Origin: Marinimicrococcus sp033875255
GTDB taxonomy: Bacteria > Pseudomonadota > Alphaproteobacteria > Geminicoccales > Geminicoccaceae
NCBI GenBank assembly: GCA_033875255.1
Contig: JAWZSN010000004.1
Span: forward strand, 159,435-223,434
Direction of reading: 5' to 3'
DNA: 64,000 nucleotides
Made by a program: the position numbers and the translations under genes. This document shows, piece after piece, positions 51,510 to 59,754 of this stretch (its first letter is position 1; the number at the start of each line of letters is the position of its first letter). The notes beneath the pieces were generated by a model that did not search any database, was not told the DNA's origin, and was given only the letters and a program-made list of their open reading frames with translations.

Positions 51510-51920
51510 CTACCAGCGGAACGGCTGGCCCGGCCGGGCGGGTCGCCAGTCGCGCCAGCGCCAGTCGTCGAACCGACCCGTGCCCCTGCTGCGGCGGGTC
51601 TGATCGTTCTGCTTGAAGCGGCGGATGTCGTTCCGATAGGCGTCGAGCTGCCGGTCGAGCCGGCGGGCTTCGCCGCGGCCGATCCGGCCATCGCGCCGGG
51701 CGCGATCGAAGGAGCGGTCGAGACGCTCGCCGCGGCGCTCGAGCACGCGGCTCTCGCGGCGCGTCAGCTGCTTCTTGCGCTGCCCCTTGTCGATCCGCTG
51801 TTCTTGACGGTCGAAGCGCTTCTCGAGCCTGTTCTCGCGACGATCGCTGTTACCTGCCCACGCTGGCAGGGCGATCAGGCAGCCGAGAAGTGCCGAGAGG
51901 AGGATGGAAGGCGAGCGCAT
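51510..51920 (-). CDS. Periplasmic Arg/Asp-rich helical protein, unknown function
   Basis: The product has 136 residues with a signal peptide (MRSPSILLSALLGCLIALPAWAGN). The mature part is extremely charged, dominated by Arg, Asp, Glu and Gln in a helical pattern (REN, RLEKRFDRQEQRIDKGQ and similar), ending in a Trp/Pro/Arg tail (DWRWRDWRPARPG). It resembles small periplasmic helical-hairpin proteins in style only. ATG at 51920 with ggagaagg upstream. Function not recognised. Confidence 0.75.
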   Translation of the reverse strand: MRSPSILLSALLGCLIALPAWAGNSDRRENRLEKRFDRQEQRIDKGQRKKQLTRRESRVLERRGERLDRSFDRARRDGRIGRGEARRLDRQLDAYRNDIRRFKQNDQTRRSRGTGRFDDWRWRDWRPARPGQPFRW

Positions 51921-51986
51921 CAGCCTTCTCCGCAAAGAGGGACCATGCAGAACTATGTAGCGCGGCCCGGGCCTCCTCCCAGCCTA

Positions 51987-52484
51987 TCACGGCGCTGCGG
52001 CCAAGAGCGCTGCCAGATCCAGCCGCTTCGTCACCATGGCGAGGCTGCCGCCGGCGGCGCGCGGCCACTCGGCCTCCGGCCGATCGCAGTAGAGCTCGAC
52101 CCCGTTGCCGTCGGGGTCGCGCAGATAGAGCGCCTCGCTGACGCCGTGGTCGCTGGCGCCCTCCAGGGGAATGCCGGCGTCCTGCAGGCGGCGCAGGGCA
52201 TCGGCGAGCGCTGCCCGCGTGGGGTAGAGGATGGCCAGGTGGAAAAGACCGGTAGTGCCGGTGGCCGGCGGGCTGCCGCCTTCGCTCTCCCACGTATTGA
52301 GACCGATATGGTGATGGTAGCCGCCGGCCGAGAGGAAGGCGGCGCGATCACCCATGCGCTGGGTGACCGCAAAGCCGAGCACGCCCTCGTAGAAGGCGAT
52401 GGCGCGCTCGAGATCGGCGACCTTGAGATGGACGTGGCCGATGCGGGTGGCCGGATCGACCGGCGGCGCAGCGTGCTCGCTCAT
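51987..52484 (-). CDS. VOC family protein (glyoxalase/dioxygenase-like)
   Basis: The protein has 165 residues. It has one vicinal-oxygen-chelate module: IGHVHLKVADLERAIAFYEGVLGF (metal His), GGYHHHIGLNTW (metal His region) and LYLRDPDGNGVELYCDRP (metal Glu). Related proteins are catechol-2,3-dioxygenase-like or glyoxalase-like. An ATG two codons upstream (52490) is possible; gaggag spacing favours 52484. It lies 23 bases after the DoxX gene, opposite a LysR regulator. Confidence 0.88.
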   Translation of the reverse strand: MSEHAAPPVDPATRIGHVHLKVADLERAIAFYEGVLGFAVTQRMGDRAAFLSAGGYHHHIGLNTWESEGGSPPATGTTGLFHLAILYPTRAALADALRRLQDAGIPLEGASDHGVSEALYLRDPDGNGVELYCDRPEAEWPRAAGGSLAMVTKRLDLAALLAAAP

Positions 52485-52507
52485 CGGCATCGACTCCTCG
52501 GCAGGGT

Positions 52508-52906
52508 TCAGGCGCGGGCTGCGCGCAGGCTGTGGGCGCCATCGCCCAGCATCGCCTGGACCAGCAGCGTGGCGGCCCAGAATACCGGAAACTCCCAGCC
52601 GCCGCCCTGGTTCGAGAACATGAAGCCGGCCCCGGCGTGAACGAGGGCCGCACCCGCCATGACGGGCAGCAGGCCGAGCGCCACCCAGCGGGTGAGAAAG
52701 CCCAGCACCAGGGCAATGCCGCCCAGGATCTCGGCGAGGATCACGGCCCACGCGGCCACGGCCGGCAGGCCGAGGCTGGCGAAGAACGCCACCGTGCCTG
52801 CCGGGGTAAAGACGAATAGCTTGATCGCGCCGTGGGCGATGAAGAGCAGGCCCATGCTCACGCGCAGCAGCAGCGCTGCATAGGGCACGGTGCGGGTGTC
52901 GATCAT
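52508..52906 (-). CDS. DoxX family membrane protein
   Basis: The protein has 132 residues and four hydrophobic helices. LLLRVSMGLLFIAHGAIKLFVFTPAGTVAFFASLGLP is the family N-terminus, and AILAEILGGIALVLGF-like and GWEFPVFWAATLL segments follow. DoxX-type proteins are membrane subunits linked to redox or thiol stress. The ATG at 52906 has aaggag 8 bases upstream. It is the first gene of a DoxX-VOC pair. Confidence 0.9.
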   Translation of the reverse strand: MIDTRTVPYAALLLRVSMGLLFIAHGAIKLFVFTPAGTVAFFASLGLPAVAAWAVILAEILGGIALVLGFLTRWVALGLLPVMAGAALVHAGAGFMFSNQGGGWEFPVFWAATLLVQAMLGDGAHSLRAARA

Positions 52907-53016
52907 GGAAGGGCTCCTTGAAAGGTCCATGCCCGAGAACCTGCCTTTGCCTTGCCGTTATGATAATCCGGCCTCGGGCAATAACATCTCACACTCCCGG
53001 TTGGAGCCGCGCCGCC

Positions 53017-53934
53017 TTGCTCGATCGCGTCACCTCCATGCAGATCTTCGTGCGGATCGCCGCCGCCGGCAGCTTCTCGGCCGCCGCACGGGCGCTGGGC
53101 ATGTCGCAGACGATGGCCACCCGCCATGTCGACGCCATCGAGGAGCGGCTGGGCGTGCGCCTGCTCCACCGCACCACCCGCCGCCTCACGCTGACCGAGG
53201 CGGGGCGGCGCTATCTCGAGGCCTGCGAGCGCATTCTGGGCGAGATCGAGGAGGCCGAGGCGCTCACCGCCGCCGAGCATGTCGAGCCGCGCGGCACGCT
53301 GCGCCTCAACGTACCGCTCTCCTTCGGCGTGCGCGAGATAGCGCCGGTCCTGCCGGCCTTCGCCGCCGCCCATCCCCGCCTGACCGTGGACCTCGGCCTG
53401 GCCGATCGCGTGGTCGACCTGCTCGAGGAAGGCTGGGATATGGCGGTGCGGATCGGCAGGCTGGCGGAATCGAGCTTGGTGGCGCGGCGCCTCGCCGCCT
53501 GCCGCATGGTGCTGTGCGCGGCACCTGCCTATCTGGCGGAGCGCGGCACGCCACAGCACACCACCGATCTCGCCCGGCACAACTGCCTCGGCTACACCCT
53601 GCCCGGCCCCGCCAGCGCCGGAAGCTGGGCCTTCGGCACGCAAGGCCAGCACGTGGTGGCCGTTGCCGGCAATCTGCGTGCCAACAACGGCGACGCGCTG
53701 GTGGCCGCCGCCGTCGCAGGCCAGGGGCTGGTCTACCAGCCGAGCTTTTTGGTGAGCGACGCGCTGCGCACCGGGCAGCTCGTGCCTCTCGCGCTCGAGC
53801 AGCCGACCGACGAGCGGCTGGCGGTACACGCCGTTCTTCCACCGGGCCGCCGCCCACCCGCCAAAACCAGGGCGATGGTCGAGTTCCTGGCGGACCGCTT
53901 CAAGCCGCCGCCGTGGGATCGCGACCTGCCCTGA
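53017..53934 (+). CDS. LysR family transcriptional regulator
   Basis: The protein has about 305 residues. The N-terminal winged helix is at about 5-65 (FVRIAAAGSFSAAARALGMSQTMATRHVDAIEERLGVRLLHR), and a substrate-binding domain follows from about 90. The likely start is TTG at 53017 (LDRVTSMQIF), with ttggag upstream; ATG 53038 would cut into the first helix. It is divergent from DoxX, the usual LysR arrangement for control of that pair. The 110-base gap holds ttgcc (52952-52956) and ggcaa (52977-52981), a possible operator. Confidence 0.9.
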   Translation: MLDRVTSMQIFVRIAAAGSFSAAARALGMSQTMATRHVDAIEERLGVRLLHRTTRRLTLTEAGRRYLEACERILGEIEEAEALTAAEHVEPRGTLRLNVPLSFGVREIAPVLPAFAAAHPRLTVDLGLADRVVDLLEEGWDMAVRIGRLAESSLVARRLAACRMVLCAAPAYLAERGTPQHTTDLARHNCLGYTLPGPASAGSWAFGTQGQHVVAVAGNLRANNGDALVAAAVAGQGLVYQPSFLVSDALRTGQLVPLALEQPTDERLAVHAVLPPGRRPPAKTRAMVEFLADRFKPPPWDRDLP

Positions 53935-53945
53935 CAGGCTCCGTC

Positions 53946-55172
53946 TCAGGCGCTGCGCCGCGCCTTGTTGGCGCCATGGAGCGGCACGCCGAACTCGCGG
54001 TGGCAGACCGCCGCCAGCCGCGCCACGCCCTCGCGCAGATCCTCCTCGGGCGGCAGGGCGAAGCACAGGCGCAGGCTGCGGCGGGCGTTGTCGGAGTCGG
54101 TTGACCACTGCGCGCCGGGGTTGATGGCGACCCCCTCGGCCAGCGCCGCCTCGGCCAGCCGGCTGGTGTCGACCTCCTCGGGCAGGGTGATCCACAAGAA
54201 GATCCCGCCCTTGGGCAGCGACAGCTCGGCCGACGTCCCGAACTCCTCCTCGACCGCCGCCACCAGCACGTCGAGCTTGCGGCGCAGCCCCTCCTTGAGA
54301 TGCCTGACATGCCCGTCGAAATGCCGGCCGAAGAAGTCGGCCACGATCATCTGCTCGATGGAAGGCGTGCCGCCGTCGTCCTTGCAGGCGAGCAGCCGGC
54401 TGGTGATCTCCCAGGGGGCGCTCACATAGCCCAGCCGCAGGGCCGGGGCGAGCGACTTGGAGAACGAGCCGATATGGATCACCTGTTCCCCGCCCTCCAT
54501 GCCACGCAGGGCAGGCGGCCACTCGCCCTCCCAGAGCAGGTCGGCATAGCACTCGTCCTCGAAGACCGGCACGCCATGCTCGGCGCTCAGCCGCAGCAGC
54601 TCGCGGCGGCGCTCCACCGGCATGACGCTGCCAGTGGGGTTCTGGATGGTGGGGATGGTGTAGAGGTATTTGGGCCGCACGCCGCGGCTGCGCATTTCCC
54701 CGAGGATCTCCGCCAGCCGGTCCATGCGGATTCCGTCCGCGTCCACCGGCATGCCCACGACCCTGGCCCCGCAGCGCTGCACGCGGGTGATGGCGCCGCC
54801 ATAGGTGTGCTCCTCCATGAGCACCGTGTCGCCGGGCTCGAGCAGCACCTCGTTGACGAGGTCGAGCCCCTGCAGCGAGCCCGAGGTGATCAGCACGTTC
54901 TCCGGCCCGCCCGCGATGCCGCGCTGGCTCTCGAGCTTGCCGGCCACGAACTCCCGCAGGGCCGGATGGCCCATCGGTCCCTCGCCCATATTGTAGAGGG
55001 CGAGCTTTCGCCCTTCTGCACGGATCGTGCGGGCGGCCGCCTCCGCCAGCGCCTCCACCGGCACGAGGGCCGGGTCGTTGTTGCCACCCACGAAGTTCCA
55101 GCGCGGCAGCCCGCCGAAACGGCCGGCGGGTTGCGGCAGGTCGCGGGCAAGGAGCCGCGTGAAGTCGATCAT
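53946..55172 (-). CDS. PLP-dependent aminotransferase (LysN/2-aminoadipate transaminase-like)
   Basis: The protein has 408 residues and is a fold-type I aminotransferase. NMGEGPMGHPALREFVAGKL, ITSGSLQGLDLVNEVLLEPGD, PTIQNPTGSVMPVERRR and the PLP lysine in IGSFSKSLAPALRLGYV are typical of the MocR-like aminotransferase family, here without the GntR DNA-binding domain. Substrates in this group include 2-aminoadipate and aromatic or branched-chain amino acids; unresolved. The ATG at 55172 has gggagg 7 bases upstream. It converges on lysR. Confidence 0.9.
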   Translation of the reverse strand: MIDFTRLLARDLPQPAGRFGGLPRWNFVGGNNDPALVPVEALAEAAARTIRAEGRKLALYNMGEGPMGHPALREFVAGKLESQRGIAGGPENVLITSGSLQGLDLVNEVLLEPGDTVLMEEHTYGGAITRVQRCGARVVGMPVDADGIRMDRLAEILGEMRSRGVRPKYLYTIPTIQNPTGSVMPVERRRELLRLSAEHGVPVFEDECYADLLWEGEWPPALRGMEGGEQVIHIGSFSKSLAPALRLGYVSAPWEITSRLLACKDDGGTPSIEQMIVADFFGRHFDGHVRHLKEGLRRKLDVLVAAVEEEFGTSAELSLPKGGIFLWITLPEEVDTSRLAEAALAEGVAINPGAQWSTDSDNARRSLRLCFALPPEEDLREGVARLAAVCHREFGVPLHGANKARRSA

Positions 55173-55324
55173 GAAAAGCCTCCCTGGTGGCGTGCCGGTC
55201 TGGGCGCCGGCGCGGACCGGCCGCTGCTGCGGCATCCCGGCCTGTGCAGCAGCCTAGCCGCTGGTGTAGGTGTCACGACAGATGCGACGGCGCATGGTTG
55301 GTCCGCGAGGGAGACGGCGGCAGG

Positions 55325-55729
55325 ATGACGTTCTGGCGGGAGAAGGCCATCGGCGAGATGAGCGAGGCGGAGTGGGAGTCCTTGTGCGACGGCTGCGGCC
55401 TGTGCTGCCAGATCCGCGTCGAGGACGAGGAGACCGGCGAGATCGCGCTTTCCGACGCCGCCTGCCGGCTGCTCGACCTTTGCACCCATCGCTGCTCCGA
55501 CTACGCCAACCGCAAGGAGCGCGTGCCCGACTGCGTGAAGATAACACCCGACAACGTCTTCGCGCTGGACTGGCTGCCGCATAGCTGCGCCTACCGGCTG
55601 GTGGCCTTCGGCTTCGACCTGCCGCGCTGGCACCATCTGGTCTGCGGCGATCCCGAGCGGGTCCACAAGAGCGGCCCCTCGATGCGCGGCTCGCTGGTGA
55701 GCGAGGACGAGGTCGAGTGGGACATCTGA
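55325..55729 (+). CDS. YcgN family cysteine cluster protein (UPF0260)
   Basis: The protein has 134 residues. WESLCDGCGLCCQIRVED, then CTHRCSDYANRKERVPDC form the conserved Cys cluster, which probably binds a metal or Fe-S centre. WLPHSCAYRLVAFG and GDPERVHKSGPSMRGS complete the family pattern. Molecular role unknown. ATG at 55325 with gggag upstream. Confidence 0.9.
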   Translation: MTFWREKAIGEMSEAEWESLCDGCGLCCQIRVEDEETGEIALSDAACRLLDLCTHRCSDYANRKERVPDCVKITPDNVFALDWLPHSCAYRLVAFGFDLPRWHHLVCGDPERVHKSGPSMRGSLVSEDEVEWDI

Positions 55730-55790
55730 GAGGCAGCCCTGCCCGCGGCGGGATTGCCGCCGCCTTGGCGCGCTCCTATCGTCCCGCCCC

Positions 55791-56798
55791 ATGACAGCGC
55801 TCTCCGTTCTCGACCTCTCCTACGTCACCACCGCCACCCCGCCCTCGGCGGCGATCGCCAACACGATCGATCTCGCAGCCCATGTCGACCGGCTTGGCTA
55901 CACCCGCTACTGGGTGGCCGAGCACCACAACCTGCCCTCGGTGGCGAGTGGTGCTCCCGAGGTCATGATCGGCCGGATCGCGGCCGCCACGCGCCACCTG
56001 CGGGTGGGCTCGGGCGGGGTGATGCTGCCCAACCATGCGCCTTTGATGGTGGCCGAGCGCTTCAAGGTGCTCGAAGCGCTCTTCCCCGGCCGCATCGATC
56101 TGGGCATCGGCCGCGCCCCCGGCACCGACCCGCTGGCCACCATGGCGCTGCGCCGCCAGGATGCGGCCGACGACTTTCTCGAGCGGCTCAAGGAGCTGCT
56201 GGCCTACCAGACCGGCACGTTCCCACAAGGCCACCCCTTCGCCCGCATCCGCGTCATGCCCGAGGACACGCCCGTGCCGCCCGTCTGGATCCTGGGGTCC
56301 AGCGATTACGGCGCCAGGCTCGCCGGGCAGCTCGGCATGGGCTACGCCTTCGCCCAGCACTTCGCCAGCCTCGATGCCGGGCTGGCCATGGAGGCCTACC
56401 ACGCCGCCTTCCGGCCGCAGGGGCCAGGCGCCCGGCCGCACGCCATCCTCGCCACCGCCGCGGTGTGCGCCGAGAGCGAGGAGGAGGCCGAGCGCCTCGC
56501 CTCCACGGCCGATCTCGCCTTCGTGCGCCGGCGGCGCGGCAGCTACGAGCCGCTGCCCTCGCCCGAGGAGGCCATGGCCCATGCCTGGACCGGCGAGGAG
56601 GAGGCCGCCCGGCGCGCCAACCGCAAGCGCCTCTTCGTCGGCACCCCCGACGCGCTGGCCCGGCGCCTGGGCGACAGCGTCCGGACCGTGCGGGCCGCCG
56701 AGCTGATGATCACCAGCCCGATCTTCGACCACGAGGCCCGCAAGCGCTCCTACTCCCTTATCGCCGAGGCCTTCGGCCTCACCCCGCCGGCGTCGTGA
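55791..56798 (+). CDS. LLM class flavin-dependent oxidoreductase
   Basis: The protein has 335 residues with a luciferase-like TIM barrel using F/FMN cofactor. AAHVDRLGYTRYWVAEHHNLPSVASGAPEVMIGRIAAAT and the following VGSGGVMLPNHAPLMVAERFKVLEALFPGRIDLGIGRAPG are the MsnO8/YhbW-type signature. The substrate is unknown; relatives include monooxygenases and reductases. The 3' end overlaps the convergent methyltransferase gene by 20 bases. Confidence 0.92.
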   Translation: MTALSVLDLSYVTTATPPSAAIANTIDLAAHVDRLGYTRYWVAEHHNLPSVASGAPEVMIGRIAAATRHLRVGSGGVMLPNHAPLMVAERFKVLEALFPGRIDLGIGRAPGTDPLATMALRRQDAADDFLERLKELLAYQTGTFPQGHPFARIRVMPEDTPVPPVWILGSSDYGARLAGQLGMGYAFAQHFASLDAGLAMEAYHAAFRPQGPGARPHAILATAAVCAESEEEAERLASTADLAFVRRRRGSYEPLPSPEEAMAHAWTGEEEAARRANRKRLFVGTPDALARRLGDSVRTVRAAELMITSPIFDHEARKRSYSLIAEAFGLTPPAS

Positions 56799-57444
56799 AG
56801 CCCGCGCCTTTCGTGAAGAAGACGATCTCGCCGCTCAGTATCGCCACCTCCCAGCCGAAGCGGGCGGCGAGCCATTCCATGGTGCGGGGCCGGTAGAACA
56901 CCACGTGGCTCCTCTCGCGGATGTAGGACCAGCGGGGAAAATCCACCTTCTCGGTGAGCAGCCGGGTCATCACCGCCAGCACCCCGCCCGGCTCCAGCAG
57001 CCCGTCCAGCCTCGCCCACTCGGCAGCCGGCCGACAGAAATGCTCCACCGTCTCGGTGCAGGTGACGAAGCCGTAGCGGCGGGCAAGGGCGCTCTCGTCG
57101 GGACAGAAGAACGGATCGTAGCCGCGGACGGCAAAACCCGCCTCCTCCATCATCGCGACGAGCGCCGGGCCCGGGCCGCAGCCATAGTCGAGGCCTTCGG
57201 CGCCGGGCTTCAGCCGTGCGCTGAGCGGCGTCGCCACCTTCGCCAGATGGCGGCGATAGAAGGGATCGGCCGGGTCGTTGCGGTGCAGGCGGTACTCGGC
57301 CAGCTCCTCCTCCGGCGTGAGACGCTGGGCCGGGTCGAGAAAGGCGAGGCCGCAATCATCGCAGCTCGCATAGCGGCGGCCATGCGCCAGGGCGAAGGGC
57401 CGCGCCACAGCGGCGCACAAGGGACAGGTGCTCATGCCCGCCAT
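56779..57444 (-). CDS. Class I SAM-dependent methyltransferase with N-terminal zinc ribbon
   Basis: The protein has about 221 residues. A C-x2-C pair (CPLC) and a second (CDDC) form an N-terminal zinc ribbon (residues about 7-35). The methyltransferase domain has GLDYGCGPGPALVAMMEEAGF (SAM motif), with YDPFFCPDE for the ribose. Similar proteins methylate small molecules or O-antigen/sugar substrates; unknown here. An ATG three codons later (57435) is an alternative start. It is divergent from the aldo/keto reductase across 85 bases. Confidence 0.85.
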   Translation of the reverse strand: MAGMSTCPLCAAVARPFALAHGRRYASCDDCGLAFLDPAQRLTPEEELAEYRLHRNDPADPFYRRHLAKVATPLSARLKPGAEGLDYGCGPGPALVAMMEEAGFAVRGYDPFFCPDESALARRYGFVTCTETVEHFCRPAAEWARLDGLLEPGGVLAVMTRLLTEKVDFPRWSYIRERSHVVFYRPRTMEWLAARFGWEVAILSGEIVFFTKGAGFTTPAG

Positions 57445-57529
57445 GATCGCGGCGCCGTTCCACCCTGTCCACGCAAGCCGCACCGGCCTATCTCCTGAAC
57501 CGGCACGACCCATCCGGCGGAGGCACCTC

Positions 57530-58360
57530 ATGCGCACCCTCTCCTTGCCCTCTGGCGAGAAGATCCCGGCCTTGGGCCAGGGCACCTGGTTCATGGGCGA
57601 GCAGTCCTCGCAGCGCGCCGTCGAGGTCAAGGCGCTGCGCCACGGGCTGGATCTGGGCCTCACCCTCATCGACACCGCCGAGATGTATGGCGAGGGCGGT
57701 GCCGAGAAGGTGGTCGGCGAGGCCGTCGCCGGCCGCCGCGAGGAGGTCTTCCTGGTGAGCAAGGTCTACCCCTGGAACGCCTCGCGAAGCGGCACGGTGG
57801 AAGCCTGCGAGCGCAGCCTGAAGCGCCTGGGGACCGACCGGATCGATCTCTATCTCCTCCACTGGCGCGGCAGCCATCCGCTGGCGGAGACGGTGGAGGC
57901 CATGGAGCAGCTCGAGACCGACGGCAAGATCCGCCACTGGGGCGTCTCCAATTTCGACACCGACGACATGGAAGAGCTCTTCTCGGTCGGCGGCGAGGCC
58001 TGCGCCACCAACCAGGTGCTCTACAATCTCGGCCGCCGCGGGCCCGAGTTCGACCTCCTGCCGTTCTGCCGCGCCCGCTCCATGCCGGTCATGGCCTACA
58101 GCCCCATCGAGCAGGGCCGCCTCTCCGCCTCCGGCGCCATCGCCGCCATCGCCCGCCGCCACGACGCCACCCCTTTCCAGATAGCCCTCGCCTGGCTCCT
58201 CTCGCGCGAGCTCGTCCTCCCCATCCCCAAGGCCGCCAGCCTCGCGCATGTCGAGCAGAACCGCCGGGCCCTCGACATCACCCTCACCCCCGACGACCTC
58301 GCCGCCCTGGACGAGCAGTTCCCGCCGCCCCGCCGAAAACAGCCGCTCGAGATGCTCTGA
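57530..58360 (+). CDS. Aldo/keto reductase
   Basis: The protein has 276 residues and is an NADPH-dependent (alpha/beta)8 oxidoreductase. The catalytic tetrad is visible: Asp in LIDTAEMYGEG (with its Tyr), Lys in LVSKVYPWN and His in LYLLHWRGS. GVSNFD and PIPKAAS follow for cofactor binding. It probably reduces small aldehydes or ketones (DkgA-like). The ATG at 57530 has cggagg 7 bases upstream. Confidence 0.92.
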   Translation: MRTLSLPSGEKIPALGQGTWFMGEQSSQRAVEVKALRHGLDLGLTLIDTAEMYGEGGAEKVVGEAVAGRREEVFLVSKVYPWNASRSGTVEACERSLKRLGTDRIDLYLLHWRGSHPLAETVEAMEQLETDGKIRHWGVSNFDTDDMEELFSVGGEACATNQVLYNLGRRGPEFDLLPFCRARSMPVMAYSPIEQGRLSASGAIAAIARRHDATPFQIALAWLLSRELVLPIPKAASLAHVEQNRRALDITLTPDDLAALDEQFPPPRRKQPLEML

Positions 58361-58465
58361 GGGCCTGCCGGACGATCGCTCCGCGAGCGCTGCGCACGGC
58401 CGTCTGTCTGCCCCTCTCCTGTCAGCCGGGACGAGCTCGGGTTCGCGTTTGCCGCAGCCCATCGT

Positions 58466-58527
58466 CGTTGACCCGCGAGAAATGGTACCAGGTGAGATTA
58501 ACGGGGCGTTACCTCCTCACCAGCGCC
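58466..58527 (+). repeat. 62-bp direct repeat, copy 1
   Basis: It matches the copy at 59659-59720 at 55 of 62 positions with no gaps. The core gaaatggtaccaggtgagat is identical in both. It contains nested complementary arms: ggtgag/ctcacc and taacg/cgtta around a 3-base loop (ggg here). It lies in the 202-base gap between the aldo/keto reductase and EamA genes. Confidence 0.85.
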
Positions 58528-58562
58528 GGCGCCGCTGCCCTGCAACATGAGAGCGGCGCCTC

Positions 58563-59471
58563 TCACGGCGCGGTGCGGGCGGGTGCGGGCGCGCCGCGGC
58601 GGGCGAGCTCCTCCTTGTGGCCGAGCCAGGCGTGGACGACGAGCGTCGCCACCATCGCGGCACCGGCGGCGAGCGCGGCATCGGCCGGCTTCTCGGTGAG
58701 CACGAGCCAGACCCAGAGCGGGCCGAGCACGGTCTCGAGCAGCATCAGGAGGCTCACCTCGGGTGCCGGCAGATAGCGCGGGCCGATGCTGATGAAGACG
58801 AAGGAGACGGGCGAGACGACGAGGCTGAGGAGCGCGATCCACGGCCAGTCCGCCGGGGCGGGTACCAACACGCTGCTGCCGGCGAGGCCCACGAGGCAGG
58901 TGACGATGCCGCCGCAGGCGAGTGCCGGCAGCATGTCGGTGCCGCGCGTGCGCCGCAGCACGGTGAGGAAGATCGCCATCTCCACCATCAGCACGACGGC
59001 GGCGAGATCGCCGATCCAGCCGCCGGACCCCACGCCCCCCAGCACCGTGACGCCGACACAGCCGAAGGCGACCAGCCCGGCTGCCAGCGTGCGCGGCTTG
59101 AGCCGCTCCTTGAGGAAGACCCGGCCGAGCAGGGCTGCCACCAGCGGCGCGCTGGCGATGATGATGAGCGTGTTGGCGACGGCGGTGTTGCTGATGGAGA
59201 TGACGAAGAGGCTGTTCGACATGCCCATCATGAGGGCGATGCCGAGCCCCGTCAGGCCGGTGCGCCCGAGCGCTTCGAGCGTGCCCCGGCCGTAGCGCGC
59301 CGTGACGATGGCGGCCTGCACGGTGAAGAAGCCCATGCCGCGCCAGAAGAGAATGGTCCACTCATCCGCGCCGATCAGCCGGATCAGCAGCGCGTCGGGC
59401 GAGATGATCAGCACGCCGAGGGCGGTGACGAGGAACCCCCTGGCGTAGTCGCTGATCGCGGGAGCGGGCAT
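58563..59471 (-). CDS. EamA/DMT family transporter
   Basis: The protein has 302 residues and ten hydrophobic segments in two EamA halves, an inner-membrane drug/metabolite transporter. Characteristic parts are DALLIRLIGADEWTILFWRG, ISNTAVANTLIIIASAPLVAALLGRVFLKERL and, in the second half, LLMLLETVLGPLWVWLVLTEKP. Substrate unknown. I chose the ATG at 59471; caggag lies 11 bases upstream. It is flanked on both sides by the 62-bp repeats. Confidence 0.9.
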   Translation of the reverse strand: MPAPAISDYARGFLVTALGVLIISPDALLIRLIGADEWTILFWRGMGFFTVQAAIVTARYGRGTLEALGRTGLTGLGIALMMGMSNSLFVISISNTAVANTLIIIASAPLVAALLGRVFLKERLKPRTLAAGLVAFGCVGVTVLGGVGSGGWIGDLAAVVLMVEMAIFLTVLRRTRGTDMLPALACGGIVTCLVGLAGSSVLVPAPADWPWIALLSLVVSPVSFVFISIGPRYLPAPEVSLLMLLETVLGPLWVWLVLTEKPADAALAAGAAMVATLVVHAWLGHKEELARRGAPAPARTAP

Positions 59472-59658
59472 CGCGGCGCGGACTCCTGTTTCTGCAAGGG
59501 TGAGCCTTCTCGCCGGTGGGCGGCGGTCGAAGCTGCGGGGCTTCACGAGGCGGCCCCTCTATACCACGCCCGTGGCAAGGGCACCCGGCACGGGCGACCG
59601 GGCAGGAAGGGTGTCAGGAGTCCTTCCCGCCAATGCGCGACCGCCCGCGTTGCATTCC

Positions 59659-59720
59659 CGTCAACCCGGAAGAAATGGTACCAGGTGAGATTAACGAGAC
59701 GTTACCTGCTCACCAGCGCC
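59659..59720 (+). repeat. 62-bp direct repeat, copy 2
   Basis: This is the second copy, in the same orientation as 58466-58527 and about 1.19 kb away. The stem arms ggtgag/ctcacc and taacg/cgtta are unchanged, while the hairpin loop differs (aga instead of ggg). It lies in the 283-base gap upstream of the EamA gene and just past the 3' end of the minus-strand lipoprotein gene. Confidence 0.85.
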
Positions 59721-59754
59721 CGCTTCGGGAACGAGTCCCCCGCCGAATCGGGCC

